64,000 bases of DNA from Fermentimonas sp. (lineage in GTDB: Bacteria > Bacteroidota > Bacteroidia > Bacteroidales > Dysgonomonadaceae). Positions 53,207 to 63,200 of the stretch are shown here, piece after piece; the first letter of the stretch is position 1; every line of letters begins with the position of its first letter. Both the position numbers and the translations under genes were made by a program. The notes under the pieces were generated by a model. That model saw nothing but the letters and a program-made list of their open reading frames with translations, did not search any database and had not been told where the DNA came from. The DNA lies in contig JAQVXD010000001.1 in assembly GCA_028709385.1 (NCBI GenBank), forward strand, positions 124,001 to 188,000, read 5' to 3'.

Positions 53207-53637
53207 AATGCAGATATTTCCTTTGTAGTATTCATTAGGCTTGAATCTCTTACTCTCCTGTTAATACTGTGATTTAGTTTATAAGGACGATTGAACGCTT
53301 CCTGTGAGACTTTAAAATACTCCGACAACTTTCTGATTGTATCTTTTGAAAGTCCTTTCTGATAATTTAAAATCTTTGAAACAGTGCCTTTTGATAACTC
53401 TAAAATTTGTGCTAAATCTTTAGCTCTCAAGCCATGCTCTTTCATTAAAGATTTCAATAATACGATTGGATCCGCATCATTCATCAGTGAATGATCTGTA
53501 TCCCACTTTTCTATTAAAAGTGTCAGAAGATCAATTTCATCATTTGATTTGTTATGTATGATCAGTTCTTCTAATAAGTCACAATACGCTTCATATTGCT
53601 CTCTAGTTTTTATAATAGTATATTTCAAATTCCCCAT
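53203..53637 (-). CDS. higA: HigA-family antitoxin (XRE HTH)
   Basis: 144 residues with a C-terminal helix-turn-helix: LRAKDLAQILELSKGTVSKILNYQKGLSKDTIRKLSEYF. The N-terminal half (LLEELIIHNKSNDEIDLLTLLIEKW) is the long helical region of HigA antitoxins that follow the toxin gene. It neutralises HigB and represses the operon. 11 nt after higB; the last codons overlap the pcrA ATG. Confidence 0.88.
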   Translation of the reverse strand: MGNLKYTIIKTREQYEAYCDLLEELIIHNKSNDEIDLLTLLIEKWDTDHSLMNDADPIVLLKSLMKEHGLRAKDLAQILELSKGTVSKILNYQKGLSKDTIRKLSEYFKVSQEAFNRPYKLNHSINRRVRDSSLMNTTKEISAL

Positions 53638-53648
53638 AATCTTATAAT

Positions 53649-53987
53649 TTATTTTTTATACAAATCTACGTCATACTGATTACCAGCTTTACATAGCTTC
53701 GTATATTCAGCATGTGTACCTATCCACTTAATAAAAAGATGAACATTAGACTCACCATAGTAGTACTTGCATATCAACCGATATTTTTTCCCTCCAATAT
53801 TAAATATTACTCTGTCAGATCCTCTGCCTAATAAGTCGGCACTATTGAAAGTTACTATCATATCATTAGGGATATTCCAATCCGCTCTTTTAATAATTGA
53901 CAGCCAGTTTTCAAAATATATTTTACTCCTGGCGTTTTTTAAAACGTAGTCTTCAATAGTTTTTATTTTAATTAATCGTACTTTCAT
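53649..53987 (-). CDS. higB: HigB-family toxin (RelE-type mRNA interferase)
   Basis: 112 residues matching the HigB-type toxin family: NARSKIYFENWLSIIKRADWNIPNDM, GSDRVIFNIGGKKYRLICKYYY and HLFIKWIGTHAEYTKL. RelE-fold ribosome-dependent mRNA endonuclease. Toxin-first gene order is typical of higBA. The promoter box and a 10-bp inverted repeat lie directly upstream. Confidence 0.88.
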   Translation of the reverse strand: MKVRLIKIKTIEDYVLKNARSKIYFENWLSIIKRADWNIPNDMIVTFNSADLLGRGSDRVIFNIGGKKYRLICKYYYGESNVHLFIKWIGTHAEYTKLCKAGNQYDVDLYKK

Positions 53988-53998
53988 TATTTAAACAA

Positions 53999-54006
53999 CA
54001 AAAGTA
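53999..54006 (-). promoter_or_regulatory. -7 box TACTTTTG for higBA-pcrA
   Basis: Exact TAnnTTTG match ending 11 nt before the higB ATG at 53987; predicts a very short leader. Confidence 0.55.
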
Positions 54007-54010
54007 TATA

Positions 54011-54035
54011 ATTAGTTTCACAAAATGAAACTAAT
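54011..54035. promoter_or_regulatory. 10-bp inverted repeat, likely HigA operator
   Basis: ATTAGTTTCA (54011-54020) and TGAAACTAAT (54026-54035) are exact reverse complements with a 5-nt spacer, 4 nt upstream of the -7 box. This placement covers the -33 region and suits autorepression by the antitoxin. Confidence 0.6.
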
Positions 54036-54042
54036 CACTAAT

Positions 54043-54070
54043 AAAAAAACCGCTCTCTTTCGAAAGCGGT
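54043..54070 (-). terminator. Rho-independent terminator of the small beta-barrel gene
   Basis: On the - strand, ACCGCTTTCGAAAGAGAGCGGT folds on ACCGCT/AGCGGT and is followed directly by seven T. It lies 23 nt after the stop of the gene at 54093-54563. Confidence 0.8.
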
Positions 54071-54092
54071 CTTCAAATCATTTAAAAACTAT

Positions 54093-54563
54093 TTAACGGA
54101 AAGTGTATCGCAAACTTAATGCAAATCCACTGTACCAGTAATCATTATAATCATTTGTGAAATTAAATGAAGGCTTCCAGTCGAGTGACACATTAAAAGG
54201 AGCCCTCGGGAAAACATATTCCAGACCTGCTATCAGGTCAGCACCAAGTAAAAATGCGTTATTATAATGATCTTTGTTTTTGTGAATACCACCAATATGA
54301 GCTCCTAAACCCAAATACCAGTCGAGATTGGGAGCGTTGGGAACAGGCTGCTGGTATTCATATAACCCTGTAAGCTGAAACCATCGCGGTGAAGCCGAAA
54401 GTATGAACTCACCTGCACTTGCAGGTGCGAAAAAGTGTTTTAGAGTCAAACCGCTGTCATATCCCAGACGTACACCAAAAGCAGTGTTGTATTGTTGCGC
54501 GCTAAGTGTAGTTGTGAATGCTGCAATAAGCAGTCCCGCAAAAAATAATTTTTTAAGTTTCAT
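54093..54563 (-). CDS. Small outer-membrane beta-barrel protein, unknown function
   Basis: 156 residues with signal peptide KKLFFAGLLIAAFTTTLSAQQ. The mature protein has alternating hydrophobic/polar strands (FGVRLGYDSGLTLKHFF, WYLGLGAHIGGI, ADLIAGLEYVF) and ends SLRYTFR, a typical C-terminal beta-signal. This fits a small eight-stranded barrel. No enzyme motif. Single gene with its own terminator, between higB and mutS. An imperfect inverted repeat (GTTTGTTCAA / TTGAAACAAAC) lies at 54604-54625 upstream. Confidence 0.75.
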   Translation of the reverse strand: MKLKKLFFAGLLIAAFTTTLSAQQYNTAFGVRLGYDSGLTLKHFFAPASAGEFILSASPRWFQLTGLYEYQQPVPNAPNLDWYLGLGAHIGGIHKNKDHYNNAFLLGADLIAGLEYVFPRAPFNVSLDWKPSFNFTNDYNDYWYSGFALSLRYTFR

Positions 54564-54684
54564 AAGTCAATTTTTTTGTTAAAATAAATAGTTCAAGTTT
54601 TGGTTTGTTCAATGTTGAAACAAACTACTTCACATTTTGTTTGTAGCTGTTTAATGAAAATTAAAATTACCAGTTGTTTAGAGC

Positions 54685-57297
54685 TTATTTACCTTTAACA
54701 ATTTTCTTGATTTCGTTAAGCTTGTTAAGTGCGTTAATAGGGGTTAAATTATTGATATCCAGGTTGATTATCTCGTCACGAACCTGACTCAATATCGGGT
54801 CATCCAGCTGAAAGAAGCTCAACTGATACCCCTCCTGTTTTTCCACAAAATCATTAATTGGCTTCTTTATATCCCCTTTGCGGTTTGAATTTTCCATTTG
54901 AGATAAAATTGTATCAGCCCTTTTTGTTATGCTTTGAGGCATTCCCGCCATCCTGGCTACATGAATCCCAAAACTGTGTTCACTACCTCCCGGCTTCAGT
55001 TTGCGAAGAAATATCACCTTATTGTCGATCTCTTTTACCGATACATTAAAATTGTGAATACGCTTAAAAGATTTCTCCATCTCATTAAGCTCATGATAAT
55101 GAGTGGCAAAAAGCGTCTTAGCCCTTGCTTTTGGGTTCTCGTGAATATACTCTACAATTGCCCAGGCAATAGATATACCGTCGTAAGTACTTGTGCCCCT
55201 TCCAAGTTCATCAAACAGCACAAGACTTCTGTCAGATAAGTTATTCATTATGTTCGCAGCCTCGTTCATTTCCACCATGAAAGTGGACTCACCAAGTGAA
55301 ATGTTGTCTGAGGCACCCACTCGGGTAAATATTTTATCAACCAGACCAATCTTTGCAGATTCCGCCGGAACAAATGATCCTATCTGAGCCATCAGTGTAA
55401 TCAGAGCAGTTTGACGCAGCAGTGCCGATTTTCCTGACATGTTAGGTCCGGTAATTATCAGAATCTGCTGATTGTCATTATCAAGATACACATCGTTGGA
55501 TACATACGGCTCATCTGCAGGCAGCTGTCTTTCAATTACAGGGTGTCGCCCCTCCTTAATGTCTATTACATACGATTCGTTAATTTCCGGGCGAATATAG
55601 TTGTACCGCTCAGCCACATTTGCAAATGAAAGTAGACAGTCGGCCCGTGCAATTATATTTGCATTATTCTGAATAACAGGAATATATTCAATAAGACTTT
55701 CAACCAATTCAACATATATCTTATTCTCCAGAACCATAATCTTCTCTTCCGCCCCAAGAATCTTTTCCTCATACACCTTCAGCTCTTCAGTGATATATCT
55801 CTCGGCACTCACCAAAGTCTGTTTTCTGGTCCATTCTGCCGGCACCTTACTTTTATGCGTATTCCGCACTTCAATATAATAACCGAAAACGTTATTAAAT
55901 GCGATTTTAAGAGAGGGGATGCCGGTCTTTTCACTTTCTCGATGCTGAATCTGAAGTAGGTAATCCTTACCCGAAAATGCTATATTGCGAAGGTCATCCA
56001 GTTCCCCGTTTACCCCTTTTCTTATAAAACCCCCTTTATTAATTAATGCCGGAGGATCAGGAACAATCTCCTTATCAATCTTATCTCTCAATATCGGACA
56101 AGGATTTAAAAGTTCGCCCATCTCCTTCAGACTTTTGTTGCCAGACTCCGCAAAAGCATGCTGAATTGGATCAATGGCATTGAGGGCAACTTTCAGCTGA
56201 ACCACCTCCCTAGGAGAGATTCTTCCTACTGCAGCCTTAGAGATAATTCTTTCCAGGTCTCCTATCAGCGACAACTGCTGAGTGAGCAGCTTTTTCAATT
56301 CCGGGTCGCGGAAAAAGTACTCAACCACGTTCAACCGCTCTCTTATAGGTGCAACCTCTTTGAGGGGGAAAACAACCCATCGCCTCATTAGCCGCGAACC
56401 CATAGGAGAAATAGTTTTGTCAAGAACACCCAGCAGACTTTTGCCTCCTTCGTTCATGGGCGACAGCAGTTCCAGATTTCTGACGGTGAATTTGTCAAGT
56501 CGCACAAACCGCTCCTCCTCAATTCTTGTCAGCGATGTAATATGCTCAATATTAGGATGCTGAGTGATATCCATATAGTGCAGGATAGCCCCCGAAGCAA
56601 TAATGCCCTGTTCAAGCTGTTCAACTCCGAAACCCTTAAGGGTTGCAGATTTAAAATGAGACAGCAACCTGTCGCGGGCTGCATTTTCTGTAAAGATCCA
56701 GTCATCCAGCACCGAAATCATCCAGCCGGAGCCTAACATCTCCTCAAACTTCTTCTTTTTTGAATGTTCGATCAGGATCTCTTTTGGAGAGAAATTTGAC
56801 AACAGTTTATCAATATTATCCCTGGTACCCTCAGTGGTAAGAAATTCACCTGTTGAGATATCCAGAAACGAGATACCTATTATATTATTAGAAAAGTGAA
56901 TTGCACAGAGAAAATTATTCTCCTTGTGATTAAGTACCGTATCATTAATTGAAACACCGGGGGTAACAAGTTCTGTTATCCCCCGTTTGACAAGTTTCTT
57001 AGTAGTTTTAGGATCCTCCAGCTGGTCGCATATTGCCACTCTCTTGCCTGCTCTCACCAGTTTAGGCAGATAAGTATCAAGTGCATGATGCGGGAATCCT
57101 GCCAGCTCTACAAACTGAGCAGCCCCGTTTGCCCTTCTGGTCAGTGTTATACCCAATATTTCAGATGCAATAATCGCATCATCCGAAAAAGTCTCATAGA
57201 AATCACCAACTCTGAACAGCAGTATCGCGTCAGGATGCTGACTCTTGATATCAACAAACTGCTTCATCATTGGTGTTTCTGCTATTTTTTTTGCCAC
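54685..57297 (-). CDS. mutS: DNA mismatch repair protein MutS
   Basis: 870 residues. Mismatch-binding N-terminal domain with the Phe-x-Glu motif in [10 protein letters not shown], connector and clamp domains, then ATPase: Walker [16 protein letters not shown], Walker [17 protein letters not shown] and the ATHYHEL segment. C-terminal dimerisation tail. Recognises mispairs and starts repair with MutL. Full length; own promoter with -33 and -7 elements. Confidence 0.96.
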   Translation of the reverse strand: MAKKIAETPMMKQFVDIKSQHPDAILLFRVGDFYETFSDDAIIASEILGITLTRRANGAAQFVELAGFPHHALDTYLPKLVRAGKRVAICDQLEDPKTTKKLVKRGITELVTPGVSINDTVLNHKENNFLCAIHFSNNIIGISFLDISTGEFLTTEGTRDNIDKLLSNFSPKEILIEHSKKKKFEEMLGSGWMISVLDDWIFTENAARDRLLSHFKSATLKGFGVEQLEQGIIASGAILHYMDITQHPNIEHITSLTRIEEERFVRLDKFTVRNLELLSPMNEGGKSLLGVLDKTISPMGSRLMRRWVVFPLKEVAPIRERLNVVEYFFRDPELKKLLTQQLSLIGDLERIISKAAVGRISPREVVQLKVALNAIDPIQHAFAESGNKSLKEMGELLNPCPILRDKIDKEIVPDPPALINKGGFIRKGVNGELDDLRNIAFSGKDYLLQIQHRESEKTGIPSLKIAFNNVFGYYIEVRNTHKSKVPAEWTRKQTLVSAERYITEELKVYEEKILGAEEKIMVLENKIYVELVESLIEYIPVIQNNANIIARADCLLSFANVAERYNYIRPEINESYVIDIKEGRHPVIERQLPADEPYVSNDVYLDNDNQQILIITGPNMSGKSALLRQTALITLMAQIGSFVPAESAKIGLVDKIFTRVGASDNISLGESTFMVEMNEAANIMNNLSDRSLVLFDELGRGTSTYDGISIAWAIVEYIHENPKARAKTLFATHYHELNEMEKSFKRIHNFNVSVKEIDNKVIFLRKLKPGGSEHSFGIHVARMAGMPQSITKRADTILSQMENSNRKGDIKKPINDFVEKQEGYQLSFFQLDDPILSQVRDEIINLDINNLTPINALNKLNEIKKIVKGK

Positions 57298-57347
57298 AAG
57301 CTACAATTCATATTTTAATAGCAGGCTTAATTGCCGCTATCTCAAAT

Positions 57348-57376
57348 CAAAAATACAAAAAAAACAGTACTCTCAA
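57348..57376 (-). promoter_or_regulatory. Promoter of mutS: -33 TTG and -7 TATTTTTG
   Basis: On the - strand, TTG (57376-57374), 18 nt spacer, then TATTTTTG (57355-57348), 50 nt before the ATG. One of the best -33/-7 pairs in the window. Confidence 0.65.
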
Positions 57377-57397
57377 AAAGTATATAATTCATCTGCT

Positions 57398-58090
57398 TTA
57401 ATTGTGTCTCGCTAAAAGTCTCCTCAGTTCCTTAACTCCTTCAGATGCCCCCGTCTTAATATGATGAATGTCATGTCTTCCGGTAGAAACATCTTTAGGA
57501 TCAATAAGATAAACAGGAACATTTCTTTTCACGTCATTAAGAAGCCCTGCGGCAGGATATACATTCATTGATGTACCGATAATTACGAAAATATCAGCCT
57601 TGCGCACTATGGCTTCCGCAACCGGAATCATTGGAACCATCTCTCCAAACCATACTATGTGAGGGCGCAACTGATAACCCATTTCGCATTTGTCGCCCAA
57701 ATTAATATCACAGTTTTCCGGATCAATATCATACACAAGCGATTCGTAGGCAGTAGAACGTGATTTCATCAGTTCGCCATGCAGGTGAATAACAGAGGTA
57801 CTGCCTGCCTGTTCGTGCAGATTGTCGATATTCTGAGTAATAATACTAACTTCAAAATCCTTTTCCATTTCCGCCAAGCCGTAGTGACCTGCATTTGGTT
57901 TCGTGGCAAGAAGTTCGCGCCGCCTCACATTATAAAAGTTAAGCACCAGTTCAGGATTAGCATTGAAGCCCTCCGGCGTTGCCACCTTCTCCACCGGATA
58001 TTTATCCCATAAACCGCCTGAGTCTCTGAAAGTTGAAATACCACTTTCTGCACTCATACCTGCACCTGTTAATACTACAAGTTTTTTCAT
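57398..58090 (-). CDS. cobB: CobB-like NAD-dependent protein deacylase (sirtuin)
   Basis: Sirtuin of 230 residues from ATG 58090 (MKKLVVLTGAGMSAE). The track start at 58114 overlaps a -7 box, so it is rejected. NAD site GAGMSAESGISTFR, TQNIDNLHEQAG, catalytic His in HLHGEL. FYNVRRR carries the Tyr-x-x-Arg pair used by CobB/SIRT5-type enzymes to bind succinyl and malonyl groups. The zinc loop is atypical: the first CxxC is missing (KSRSTAYESLVYD) and the two later Cys are far apart (NCDINLGDKC). Removes acyl groups from lysines using NAD. Cytoplasmic. Confidence 0.9.
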   Translation of the reverse strand: MKKLVVLTGAGMSAESGISTFRDSGGLWDKYPVEKVATPEGFNANPELVLNFYNVRRRELLATKPNAGHYGLAEMEKDFEVSIITQNIDNLHEQAGSTSVIHLHGELMKSRSTAYESLVYDIDPENCDINLGDKCEMGYQLRPHIVWFGEMVPMIPVAEAIVRKADIFVIIGTSMNVYPAAGLLNDVKRNVPVYLIDPKDVSTGRHDIHHIKTGASEGVKELRRLLARHN

Positions 58091-58111
58091 TATTACAGCC
58101 TCTTTTTCCCT

Positions 58112-58119
58112 CAAATATA
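58112..58119 (-). promoter_or_regulatory. -7 box TATATTTG for the sirtuin gene
   Basis: Exact TAnnTTTG match 21 nt before the preferred ATG at 58090. Confidence 0.55.
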
Positions 58120-58183
58120 GCTTTTTATACTTAAAAACATAACATTTTATTTGATAAACACGCTCTTTTCATAATTTATGTCG

Positions 58184-58191
58184 TACTTTTG
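58184..58191 (+). promoter_or_regulatory. -7 box TACTTTTG for the FKBP gene pair
   Basis: Exact TAnnTTTG match 28 nt before ATG 58220. The ORF-track start at 58178 lies upstream of it and cannot be on the transcript. Confidence 0.6.
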
Positions 58192-58219
58192 CATGATAAT
58201 TCGAAAAGTAAATATATTA

Positions 58220-58804
58220 ATGGACAAATTAAGTTATGCGTTAGGTATGAGTATGGCCTCAAACCTAATGAATTCAGGCCTCAGACAAATCGATGTTGAT
58301 TCTTTTGTAAAAGCCTTCAAAGAGATCATGGACAACAAAACTCCTTCAATGTCTCCCCAGGAAGCAAATCAGATATTACAGGATTATTTCAGTAAACAAC
58401 AGGACGATATGTTAAATAAAAATCTGGAAGCAGGTAAAGCCTTCCTCGAAGAGAACAAAAAGAAAGAAAGTGTAGTTGCACTCCCCAGCGGACTGCAGTA
58501 CGAAATACTTAACGAAGGTGACGGTGCAATACCAAAAGCCACAGATAAGGTCAAATGTCACTACCATGGCACACTTCTTGACGGTACAGTATTTGACAGC
58601 TCTGTTCAGAGAGGTCAACCCGCAGTATTTGGTGTTAACCAGGTTATTAAAGGATGGGTTGAAGCACTTCAGCTGATGTCGGTAGGTTCAAAATGGAGAT
58701 TATTTATCCCCTCAAATCTTGCCTACGGAGAGCAGGGTGCAGGCGGTGCAATAGAACCTAATTCAACTCTTATTTTTGATGTAGAGCTGTTAGGTATCGA
58801 ATAA
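58220..58804 (+). CDS. FKBP-type peptidyl-prolyl isomerase, probably cytoplasmic
   Basis: 194 residues from ATG 58220 (MDKLSYALGMSMASN). An N-terminal helical dimerisation domain (FKBP_N/Mip type) is followed by the FKBP core: [71 protein letters not shown]. No signal peptide with this start. Catalyses proline isomerisation and assists folding. 33 nt before a paralogous lipoprotein FKBP, from which its core differs little. Confidence 0.9.
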   Translation: MDKLSYALGMSMASNLMNSGLRQIDVDSFVKAFKEIMDNKTPSMSPQEANQILQDYFSKQQDDMLNKNLEAGKAFLEENKKKESVVALPSGLQYEILNEGDGAIPKATDKVKCHYHGTLLDGTVFDSSVQRGQPAVFGVNQVIKGWVEALQLMSVGSKWRLFIPSNLAYGEQGAGGAIEPNSTLIFDVELLGIE

Positions 58805-58837
58805 TTCGAAAGAATACATATAATAATATAAAGTAAA

Positions 58838-59848
58838 ATGAAGAAAACAATTTTAGGCACTTTCAGTGCATTAGCAGTTTTGGCTGTTATGATGGTATCC
58901 TGTGGCGGAGCCTCTACACCCAAAACCTCATTAAAAAATTCTGTGGACAGCGTATCCTACGCTTATGGTGTGACTATGGCCGATCAGGGATTGGCACAAT
59001 TCCTCGAGCAGGCAGGTGTTATTTACAGCACAACCGGTATCGAGTATGATTACCAGATGAGAATCGCATCAGCTGATTCAACTCAAAAAGCTGCATTACA
59101 GGCAGAGATGGCATCAAAGATCGACTCTGTTAACAAGCTAAACGGACCCCGTTTAAATGAATTCATCAAAGGTATGAAGGAAGCAATTAATCTTAACAGT
59201 GAATCGCCTTATGCACACGGATTAAGCATTGGTGTACAATTCTCACAGCAACTGCTTCCACAATTCAATTCAATGCTCTATGGTGAAGATTCTGATCAAA
59301 AAGCAAATAACGATCAATTGCTGGCCGGTCTGATTTCAACATTAAAGAATCAGGAACTTGCTATCAACAAGATGGAATCAAGCAGTTTGGTTCAGGCTGA
59401 AATGGAGAAAGCTCAGCAAGCTCAGATGGAACGTCAGGAAGAAGAACTTAAAGAGCAGTATCAGGAAGAGATTGCAAGCGGAGATGCTTATATGTCAGAA
59501 AATGCTGCAAGAGAAGGTGTTGTTACACTTCCCAGCGGTTTGCAATATGAAATTCTTACAGAAGGAAAAGGTGCAATACCTACCGACACCGACAGAGTGA
59601 AAGTTCACTATCACGGTACATTAGTCGACGGTACTGTTTTTGACAGCAGCGTTGAAAGAGGTGAGCCCGCTACTTTCGGTGTTACTCAGGTTATCCCGGG
59701 CTGGACAGAAGCATTGCAACTCATGCCTGTTGGTTCAAAATGGAGACTATATGTTCCTTACGATTTAGCTTACGGTTCTGCAGACAGAGGCAGCATCAAG
59801 CCATTCTCTAACCTTATCTTCGATGTTGAATTGATAGGTATTGAATAA
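58838..59848 (+). CDS. FKBP-type peptidyl-prolyl isomerase, lipoprotein
   Basis: 336 residues. Lipoprotein signal ending MMVSC, long N-terminal helical FKBP_N domain including a coiled-coil-like Gln/Glu-rich stretch ([18 protein letters not shown]), then the FKBP core ([62 protein letters not shown]). Periplasmic or outer-membrane folding factor. The core is close to that of the preceding gene, pointing to tandem duplication with divergence of location. Ends at a strong terminator. Confidence 0.92.
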   Translation: MKKTILGTFSALAVLAVMMVSCGGASTPKTSLKNSVDSVSYAYGVTMADQGLAQFLEQAGVIYSTTGIEYDYQMRIASADSTQKAALQAEMASKIDSVNKLNGPRLNEFIKGMKEAINLNSESPYAHGLSIGVQFSQQLLPQFNSMLYGEDSDQKANNDQLLAGLISTLKNQELAINKMESSSLVQAEMEKAQQAQMERQEEELKEQYQEEIASGDAYMSENAAREGVVTLPSGLQYEILTEGKGAIPTDTDRVKVHYHGTLVDGTVFDSSVERGEPATFGVTQVIPGWTEALQLMPVGSKWRLYVPYDLAYGSADRGSIKPFSNLIFDVELIGIE

Positions 59849-59888
59849 AGAAAAAATGAAATAGCTTACTTGAATAAGCATCAAAAAG

Positions 59889-59917
59889 AGCAGCCCTTTG
59901 GGGTTGCTTTTTTTTTT
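59889..59917 (+). terminator. Rho-independent terminator after the FKBP pair
   Basis: Stem AGCAGCCC / GGGTTGCT (8 bp, one G-U) with loop TTTG, followed by a run of ten T. Confidence 0.9.
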
Positions 59918-60084
59918 GGGTGTATGCAGTCTGTTTAAATAAAATTAAGACCAAAATCAGTGCTCAAGTTTATATATTTAATGTTAAATCTTAGTTGTAT
60001 TCTTTAATAGAATTGGAAAATGAATAATAAAACCCTTTAAAACAGAGAAATTATAATAATAATTGAAATAAATGCTTGAAAATG

Positions 60085-60113
60085 TTGTTATTTGAATAAA
60101 TGTTATATATTTG
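60085..60113 (+). promoter_or_regulatory. Promoter of susCD: -33 TTG and -7 TATATTTG
   Basis: TTG at 60085-60087, 18-nt spacer, TATATTTG at 60106-60113. Predicts a leader of about 135-140 nt before the susC ATG. Confidence 0.65.
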
Positions 60114-60189
60114 CAAAAATAATGTATATTAATTTATAAGTTAAAAAAAATATATGACCCGGTAAAGATGTCTCCTCTTCTTACGCACA

Positions 60190-60207
60190 AATTTCTTACA
60201 AGAAATT
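60190..60207. repeat. Palindrome AATTTCTT-AC-AAGAAATT in the susC leader
   Basis: Perfect 8-bp arms with a 2-nt centre, about 50 nt before the susC start. Could be a protein-binding site or a weak hairpin. Confidence 0.6.
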
Positions 60208-60257
60208 CCAATATATATATCCCTATTAATTTGTATTAAATTTTAAAAGCAGAGTTT

Positions 60258-63200
60258 ATGAAAAAAAAGCTTATTATGTTTTTTGCCCTGCTCTTCACCG
60301 GGTTTGGGCTACTTATGGCTCAGACACAGGTTCGAGGAAATGTTGTGGATGAAGCAGGTGAACCTGTAATAGGTGCCACTATATTAATAAAAGGTACGTA
60401 TCAGGGAACAGTCACCGATATAGACGGTAATTTTTTGCTGATGGCGCCAACAGGAGGTACGCTGGTAGTTTCTTATGTAGGTTACATTACAGAAGAGGTG
60501 CCGGTAAGTCCTGAAATCACAGTTACCTTGACAAGTGATACAGAGCAATTAGACGAGATTGTGGTTGTGGGTTATGGTACACAAAGAAAAAGAGACGTTA
60601 CCAGCTCAATTTCTCAAATCAGAGGGGATGATTTAGCTTCAAAGGCCTCTCCCAGTTTTATGCAGCAGATGGCAGGAAGAGCTTCGGGGGTTCAGGTAAT
60701 ATCACCTTCAGGTGACGTAACCCAGGCTCCAAGAGTGATAATCAGAGGTGTTGGCACTATTTCTTCATCAAATGCACCTCTTTATGTAATTAATGGCGTG
60801 CCTGTGACATCAGGTAACGTGGGTTATTCATATTCTAATAATAATGCCCTTGCCGATATTAACCCATCGGATATCGAATCTTTCGAAATTTTAAAGGATG
60901 GTGCTGCAACTGCCATTTATGGTTCACGTGCAGCTAACGGGGTTGTGTTGATTACAACAAAACAGGGCAAGCAGGGAGCGGCAAAAATATCTTATGACTC
61001 ATGGATGGGATGGTCAAGTGCAGCTAAACTATACGATCTTCTTAACGCTCAGGAGTTTGTAATGATTGCAAATGAGAAGTATACAAATGCAGGGGGAAAT
61101 CCACAGGCCAATATGGATGATAAAGGTACTGATACAAACTGGTATGACCATGTTTTCAGAACAGGATTCCAGCATAGTCACACTGTGTCAATCTCCGGTG
61201 CATCTCCACAGACTCAGTATTTTATGTCTGCCGGTTACACAGATCAAAAAGGACTTTCTATTAACAATAGCTATAATAGATATACCTTTTACGCAAGGGC
61301 AGAGCATAAATTCCTGAAAGATTATTTAACTGCCGGCTTTTCACTGAATGCTTCCAACCAGGTTAATACAGGTCCGGTTAAAGGTACAAATTCTATCAGC
61401 GATAATATGTATGCCAGTTCAAGGATGTTGCCAAACGTTGCAGTTTATAATCCTGATGATCCTACCGGATTCAATATAGATGCAACAGACCGCAAGTCCC
61501 TCGCTAAAGGTCCTAACCTGCGTACTATCGAAAATACTATTCCTAATATAGTATGGGTATTGAAAAACAATAAGCAAACAAATACCTCATACAGGTTGCT
61601 CCCAACTGCAAATATTGATATCAAACCGGTCAGCTGGTTAACATACAGAATGCTGGTAGGTGCAGATGTTAATTTGATTGATGACAGTTATGTTTGGAAA
61701 CCTGAGTCAGGTGATGGTTTTGGTTATAAAGGACTTGTCAACAGATCTTCAATTAAGAGACAGCGCTGGAATTTTCAGAACATCCTTAGCTTCAACAAGT
61801 CATTCGGGTCTCATAATCTTGATGCTACAGCAGTTGCTGAGTGGACAAATTATACATATAACAGATTCACTGCAGGAGCACGTGATTTTTCTGATCCGTT
61901 CTTTGTAGATGAAATTATTTCTGATACTTATGTAACCCAAAGTTCCGGCGGTAGCGTAACAACAAACGGTCTGGCATCATATATATTCCGTGCAAACTAC
62001 AATTACAACAGCATATTCTATCTGGGTGGTTCAGTACGACGTGATGGTATTTCCAATCTGCATAAAGATAATCGTTGGGGTACATTCTATGGTGGATCTG
62101 CTGCTTTCAGAATTTCAGCAATGGATTTTTGGAGTGAAAGTCCGATAAATAATGTAGTAAGTGATTTACGTATAAGAGGAAGTTTTGCAGAAGTTGGTAA
62201 CGACAGACTTTCAGGAGACTTCATGTTTCAGGATATTTTTGCAGGTCAGAAGTATGGAGATCAGCCGGGTATAGCATATTATCAGGCAGGTAACCCCGCA
62301 CTGCAATGGGAAAAGCAGAAGATACTGGACTTTGGATTTGATGCTGCTTTTCTACAAAACAGGTTTAATCTTGTTTTTGCATATTGGCAAAAGGATAATA
62401 GTGACATCGTGTTAGATGTTCCAACACCACCGTCATTAGGAATCCCATGGAATGTAATTGCACAAAACTATGGTGAGATAGAAAACAGTGGTATTGAGAT
62501 AGAAGTAGGAGGTAATATAATTCAGAAAAATGATCTGACTTGGAAAACATCTTTCAACTTTTCAACTCAGAAAAGCAAAGTTGTAACTTTAGTTAATGAT
62601 ATTCCTTATGAGCATTATATATTACGTGAAGGTGAATCTGTCAATGCTTTATGGGGTTACAGGTATGCAGGTGTTAATATGAGTAACGGCAATCCCATGT
62701 ATTATAAAAAGGATGGTTCAATCGTTCAGGGAAATATTACTAATTCGGTTTATTACGTCTATGATCCCAGTAACCCTAAAGATTTAAGTGAACGATCCAA
62801 TCTGGTAGAAGAAGATAAATTCATACTGGGCAACTCTTTGCCTACATGGTTTGGCGGATGGGATAATACGTTAACAATTAAAAATTTTGATTTCAATATT
62901 TTCTTCCGCTTCTCCGGAGGTAATAAGATTGCTAATGTAACTCGCAGAGATCTGCTCGATCAAGGTTTTACTAACAGCAGTACCGAAATCTTAGGCAGGT
63001 GGCAGAGCGAAGAAAATCCGGGTAATGGTGATGTCCCCAAACTATGGTATGGAAAGGGTGCATTTATTTCCAGATCAGGTGAAGGTTCATCGCGTTGGAT
63101 CGAAAATGGAGATTTTCTGAAGCTTCAGAATCTTTCAGTTGGATATAACATGCCTCAGGAAATATGCAAGCAGCTATGGGTAGAAAGAGTCAGAATTTAT

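Larger units (their letters stand above)
59849..60257. other. Intergenic region before susC: terminator, promoter and leader palindrome
   Basis: About 410 nt without a gene. Contains the FKBP terminator (59889-59917), the susC promoter (60085-60113) and, within the predicted 140-nt susC leader, a palindrome (60190-60207). Confidence 0.7.
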
